Part shown: one piece after another, positions 61,264 through 64,000 of the stretch
Position numbering within the stretch: position 1 is the stretch's first letter
Layout of the letters: each line of letters begins with the position of its first letter
Source of the DNA: Paenibacillus sp. Marseille-Q4541
Lineage (GTDB): Bacteria; Bacillota; Bacilli; Paenibacillales; Paenibacillaceae
Direction of reading: 5' to 3'
Assembly: GCF_018310695.1 (NCBI RefSeq)
Contig: NZ_JAGXCY010000015.1
Span: forward strand, 39,641 to 103,640
Length of the DNA stretch: 64,000 nucleotides
The notes under the pieces: generated by a model
The model's input: the letters and a program-made list of their open reading frames with translations, nothing else
Told to the model about the DNA's origin: nothing
Databases searched by the model: none
Position numbers and translations under genes: made by a program

Positions 61264-62304
61264 CTATAATTTTATGCGAACTGAATAATACCTCATTGCT
61301 TTTGGTATTCCGCAGATTTCGAGTTTCCCCTCATAGATTAAGCTGCGTAATCTGTACTCAAAAAAGGAATCACCGATATACTCATCAAAATAACCTATTG
61401 CTTCCCCGATGATCCGAGCTGCTTTCAGAAATGCTTCTGGATTGGAACGACTCTGTAATTTATAAACGGTGTGAAGAAGATATTCATCTAAATGATTTTG
61501 TTCTACCGTATTTATTTCCCCATCCATCCATAATCTAAGCACCTGCTTTGTCCCCGCATAGATCATCCATTCTTGTTCATAATTATCTCTTTCTACGTTT
61601 GTTAGTGGTGGGATTCGTTTGATTTCAAGAAACACTTCAATAAGTTTATCGATTGCAATTTCTCCAGTATGAAAGTACTTTTGGTCATCCGCTATATTGT
61701 ACTTTCTTTCACATATATCAACAGCATTTATTTCGATCATTTGATTTCTATACTCTCTTAATAAATATTGAACGTACCGAGAACCTATTCTTTCATGAGC
61801 AGAATTGCCACCCCAGATTACAATTTGAGCTTGTTCTGGTATCTGCTGTACCATTTCAATAGGATTTAATTCTCCTGTAAAAGCGTAATTATCATCCGTA
61901 TATTCGGGATCGAGGTGATTTCTAATCCATTCTTTACGATATAGTCTTCCCTCTGGTTCATGAAGTTTCCATATAGGTCCCACCGAAAATAAATCAGGGA
62001 AACAGATAATCCCATCAGACTCCTGTAATCCTAACTGTTTAATAACCTGCCTTACACTTCCTGCTGTAGACTCACCAAACACGATATGAACCGTATCGGT
62101 ATTCTGATTCGGAACCAATCTTCGTTTCGCTGTTTCCTCTGGAGTGATGGTTAGTTCTTTATACAATTGAACGATCTCCGTCATAAAAGAATCCGAATGT
62201 TTTCCCTCTTCTTTATACTCCTTAACAGTATACAAGAATGCCAATAGCCCCTGTCTGACATCCTGGTCATCCATTTCTTGCACTAACTTTTTAAGTTGAT
62301 ACAA
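61264..62304 (-). CDS. DUF1835 family protein
   Basis: A 346-residue protein: VHIVFGESTAGSVRQVIKQLG, VIWGGNSAHERIGSRYVQYLLREYRNQMIEINAVDI, with a C-terminal DUF3658-like part. Members are found in Bacillales, sometimes near stress genes; biochemical role unknown. Start probably TTG at 62304, eight bases after GAGGGA; a TTG two codons earlier is too close. Confidence 0.85.
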   Translation of the reverse strand: MYQLKKLVQEMDDQDVRQGLLAFLYTVKEYKEEGKHSDSFMTEIVQLYKELTITPEETAKRRLVPNQNTDTVHIVFGESTAGSVRQVIKQLGLQESDGIICFPDLFSVGPIWKLHEPEGRLYRKEWIRNHLDPEYTDDNYAFTGELNPIEMVQQIPEQAQIVIWGGNSAHERIGSRYVQYLLREYRNQMIEINAVDICERKYNIADDQKYFHTGEIAIDKLIEVFLEIKRIPPLTNVERDNYEQEWMIYAGTKQVLRLWMDGEINTVEQNHLDEYLLHTVYKLQSRSNPEAFLKAARIIGEAIGYFDEYIGDSFFEYRLRSLIYEGKLEICGIPKAMRYYSVRIKL

Positions 62305-62421
62305 CCACAATCCCTCACCTTCTAATATCTGTATAACAGTACCTTATAATATAAACATCAATAGAAAATTATGGATATTTGTTTCATTATACTTCATACA
62401 ACGGGAAGTAATCAAAAAAAA

Positions 62422-62448
62422 ATAGCCCCTACCATAAGTAGAGGCTAT
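62422..62448 (-). terminator. Intrinsic terminator of the AGCS symporter gene
   Basis: ATAGCCCCTAC / GTAGAGGCTAT, with one mismatch and an A tract at 62414-62422 (T on the minus strand), directly after the gene end. Confidence 0.8.
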
Positions 62449-62453
62449 CCATA

Positions 62454-63872
62454 TTAAGGTTTCAATTTGGGTGAATTCTCCCAGCCTTCCACATCTTCAA
62501 TTCCTGGAATGGAATCTTTGTAGAATACCGGATCTTTCCCTTCTTTTCTTTGCTTAGAATAATCCTTCAGTGCAGCAAAGGCTGTCTTCGACAAAAGTCC
62601 AATGGCAACCAAGTTGACGATGACCATGAAGCCCATAAACAAGTCGGCCATATCCCATACTAGCTGTACACTTGCTATGGACCCAAACATGATCATGGCA
62701 AGAACGGCAATACGGTAAATCACAAGCATTGTCTTGTTTGACTTAATGAATTCAATGTTTGTTTCGCCATAGTAGTAGTTACCAATTAGAGTACTAAATG
62801 CAAACAAGAAAATCATAAGAGCAAGTAGTCCTGAAGCCCAGTCACCAAAGTGTATGCTCAGTGCCGTTTGCGTAAGCACAATGCCTTCTGTATTGACGGA
62901 AGGATCTGTGTACGCACCTGAAAGTAATACGAGGAATGCTGTACTTGTACAAATAATAAGGGTGTCAATTAAAACGGCTAATGCTTGAATTAATCCTTGT
63001 TTAGCAGGGTGTGTTGTCGTTGCCGTCGCAGCCGCATTCGGTGCACTACCCATACCTGCTTCATTGGAGAACAATCCACGTTTAACCCCTTGCATCAGAG
63101 CGGCGCCCAGAGTACCTCCAGCAAATTGTTCAATTCCAAATGCGTGTTTAATGATGGTTGCAAACATCGCAGGAACTTCTGTAATGTTCATAAGTACCAC
63201 AATCAGAGCAATACCAATATAGATAACGGCCATAAATACTACGATATATTCTGAAATTTTAGCAATTCTTTTGATACCACCGAAAATAATAATCCCAAAA
63301 GCCACAACCATGGCGATACCGAGCCATAACGGCTCTACACCAAAGGAGTTTTTAAATGCAGTTGCTACTGTGTTCGCTTGTACTGCATTAAATACGAGTC
63401 CAAAGGAGATGGTAATCAAGACAGCAAACAATATTCCCATCCAGCGTTTCTTTAGCCCTTGCTCCATATAATAAGCAGGTCCGCCACGGAATCCTTGTTT
63501 GTCCTTGATTTTATAAATTTGAGCGAGCGTACTTTCTACAAAACTGGAAGCAGATCCGATAATAGCGATAACCCACATCCAGAAAACGGCGCCCGGTCCC
63601 CCTATACCAATCGCTAAGGCAATCCCTGTAATGTTACCCGTTCCTACACGGGCAGCCATACTGATACAGAAAGCTTGGAAGGCAGTAATTTCGCCTTTCT
63701 TTTTCTTGTTCGAGCCTTTAAGCTCGCGGAACATGTCCTTTAAATAAGTAAACTGCATAAAGCCTGATTTCCAAGTAAAATAGAGCCCGATCCCAACCAA
63801 TAAGATGATTAAAACGTAAGACCAGAGCACATCGTTAATCAGACTGATTCCTTTTTGTAAAATGTCTTGCAT
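62454..63872 (-). CDS. AGCS-family alanine/glycine:cation symporter
   Basis: A 472-residue sodium (or proton)/amino-acid symporter with about ten membrane helices. Family motifs: AFCISMAARVGTGNITGIALAIGIGGPGAVFWMWVIAIIG, FRGGPAYYMEQGL, RGLFSNEAGMGSAPNAAATATTTHPAKQGLIQAL, and SILVLLLIGNYYYGE-type C-terminal sequence (STLIGNYYYGETNIEFI). GGAGGTTTGAG precedes the ATG. It is a single gene with its own terminator. Confidence 0.94.
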   Translation of the reverse strand: MQDILQKGISLINDVLWSYVLIILLVGIGLYFTWKSGFMQFTYLKDMFRELKGSNKKKKGEITAFQAFCISMAARVGTGNITGIALAIGIGGPGAVFWMWVIAIIGSASSFVESTLAQIYKIKDKQGFRGGPAYYMEQGLKKRWMGILFAVLITISFGLVFNAVQANTVATAFKNSFGVEPLWLGIAMVVAFGIIIFGGIKRIAKISEYIVVFMAVIYIGIALIVVLMNITEVPAMFATIIKHAFGIEQFAGGTLGAALMQGVKRGLFSNEAGMGSAPNAAATATTTHPAKQGLIQALAVLIDTLIICTSTAFLVLLSGAYTDPSVNTEGIVLTQTALSIHFGDWASGLLALMIFLFAFSTLIGNYYYGETNIEFIKSNKTMLVIYRIAVLAMIMFGSIASVQLVWDMADLFMGFMVIVNLVAIGLLSKTAFAALKDYSKQRKEGKDPVFYKDSIPGIEDVEGWENSPKLKP

Positions 63873-64000
63873 CTCAAACCTCCATCATGATGTTTATTCG
63901 TTAAATAGAATTGCCCCTTTTAACGATCTCTTGTAAGTATTATTAACATTCATTATTAATAACGCATTTTTGTATTATACTTATTTTTATTAATTTACGC

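Noticed and set aside
1..64000. tRNA, rRNA, CRISPR arrays, intact insertion sequences or prophage
   Set aside because: No cloverleaf, rRNA, spacer-repeat pattern, transposase or phage structural gene was recognised in either strand.

Overview
The window looks like a chromosomal stretch from a low-to-moderate-GC, spore-forming-type Firmicute, most likely Paenibacillus. This rests on gene content (opuC/busR, a KimA-type potassium importer, VanW, a DUF4358-MBOAT-DHHW cluster, large secreted cohesin/dockerin and GH30 proteins), strong GGAGG ribosome binding sites, frequent GTG/TTG starts and intrinsic terminators. No rRNA, tRNA, CRISPR array or intact transposase was seen.

Region 1 (1-3.7 kb): the start of a GH38 alpha-mannosidase running off the left edge, divergent from an AraC regulator, then small membrane and lipoprotein genes. 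Region 2 (about 3-22 kb) is the accessory heart of the window. Nearly all genes lie on the minus strand, are short and unrelated (DinB, small membrane proteins, FabZ, an ANT(4')-like aminoglycoside nucleotidyltransferase, DUF4256, VanW, an MDR dehydrogenase with its ArsR regulator, alpha/beta hydrolase, a GC-rich extra MurD, two VOC proteins) and differ visibly in base composition. They are punctuated by two families of dispersed, similarly oriented structured repeats. Family 1 has a CTAACGGG core plus a GCAGC/GCTGC terminator hairpin. Family 2 has GGACAAGAAC...GTTCTTGTCC arms around an AGCGACTTT terminator hairpin. Several stop codons fall inside a repeat core. The layout resembles a gene-cassette array, but no integrase of the IntI kind is present and the repeats do not fit the integron attC consensus. 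A truncated class A beta-lactamase and several decayed ORFs lie among the cassettes. A two-gene carboxynorspermidine (polyamine) operon with a long leader sits on the plus strand inside this region, followed by a GntR-ABC transporter operon whose regulator appears to start at a non-ATG codon.

Region 3 (22.7-34 kb): an esterase, a MetE-C/YxjG-like protein, an AAA+ ATPase with a TPR partner, a PhyH dioxygenase with an NHL propeller protein, an alpha/beta hydrolase with a repetitive N-terminal extension, a secreted GH30 glycanase with a ricin-type domain, and an aldo/keto reductase. Region 4 (34.2-35.2 kb) is a graveyard: a family-2 repeat, a DUF418 C-terminus, a response-regulator receiver fragment and an orphan T-box-like element. 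Region 5 (35.2-42.2 kb) holds a 1634-residue secreted multidomain beta-helix protein, a membrane-anchored protein and a divergent AraC regulator.

Region 6 (42.2-64 kb) is more ordinary: a Nudix hydrolase bracketed by two family-2 repeats, a small membrane/PH-domain group, a GH18-like protein with copper-amine-oxidase-type stalk domains, an LLM flavin oxidoreductase, KimA, the DUF4358-MBOAT-DHHW acylation cluster, opuC with a BusR-type regulator (with KimA, a c-di-AMP/osmolyte theme), a tyrosine recombinase with a 28-bp dif-like palindrome just upstream, an SDR with a divergent TetR regulator, a TIGR01777-type epimerase with a DUF1835 protein, and an AGCS alanine/glycine symporter.
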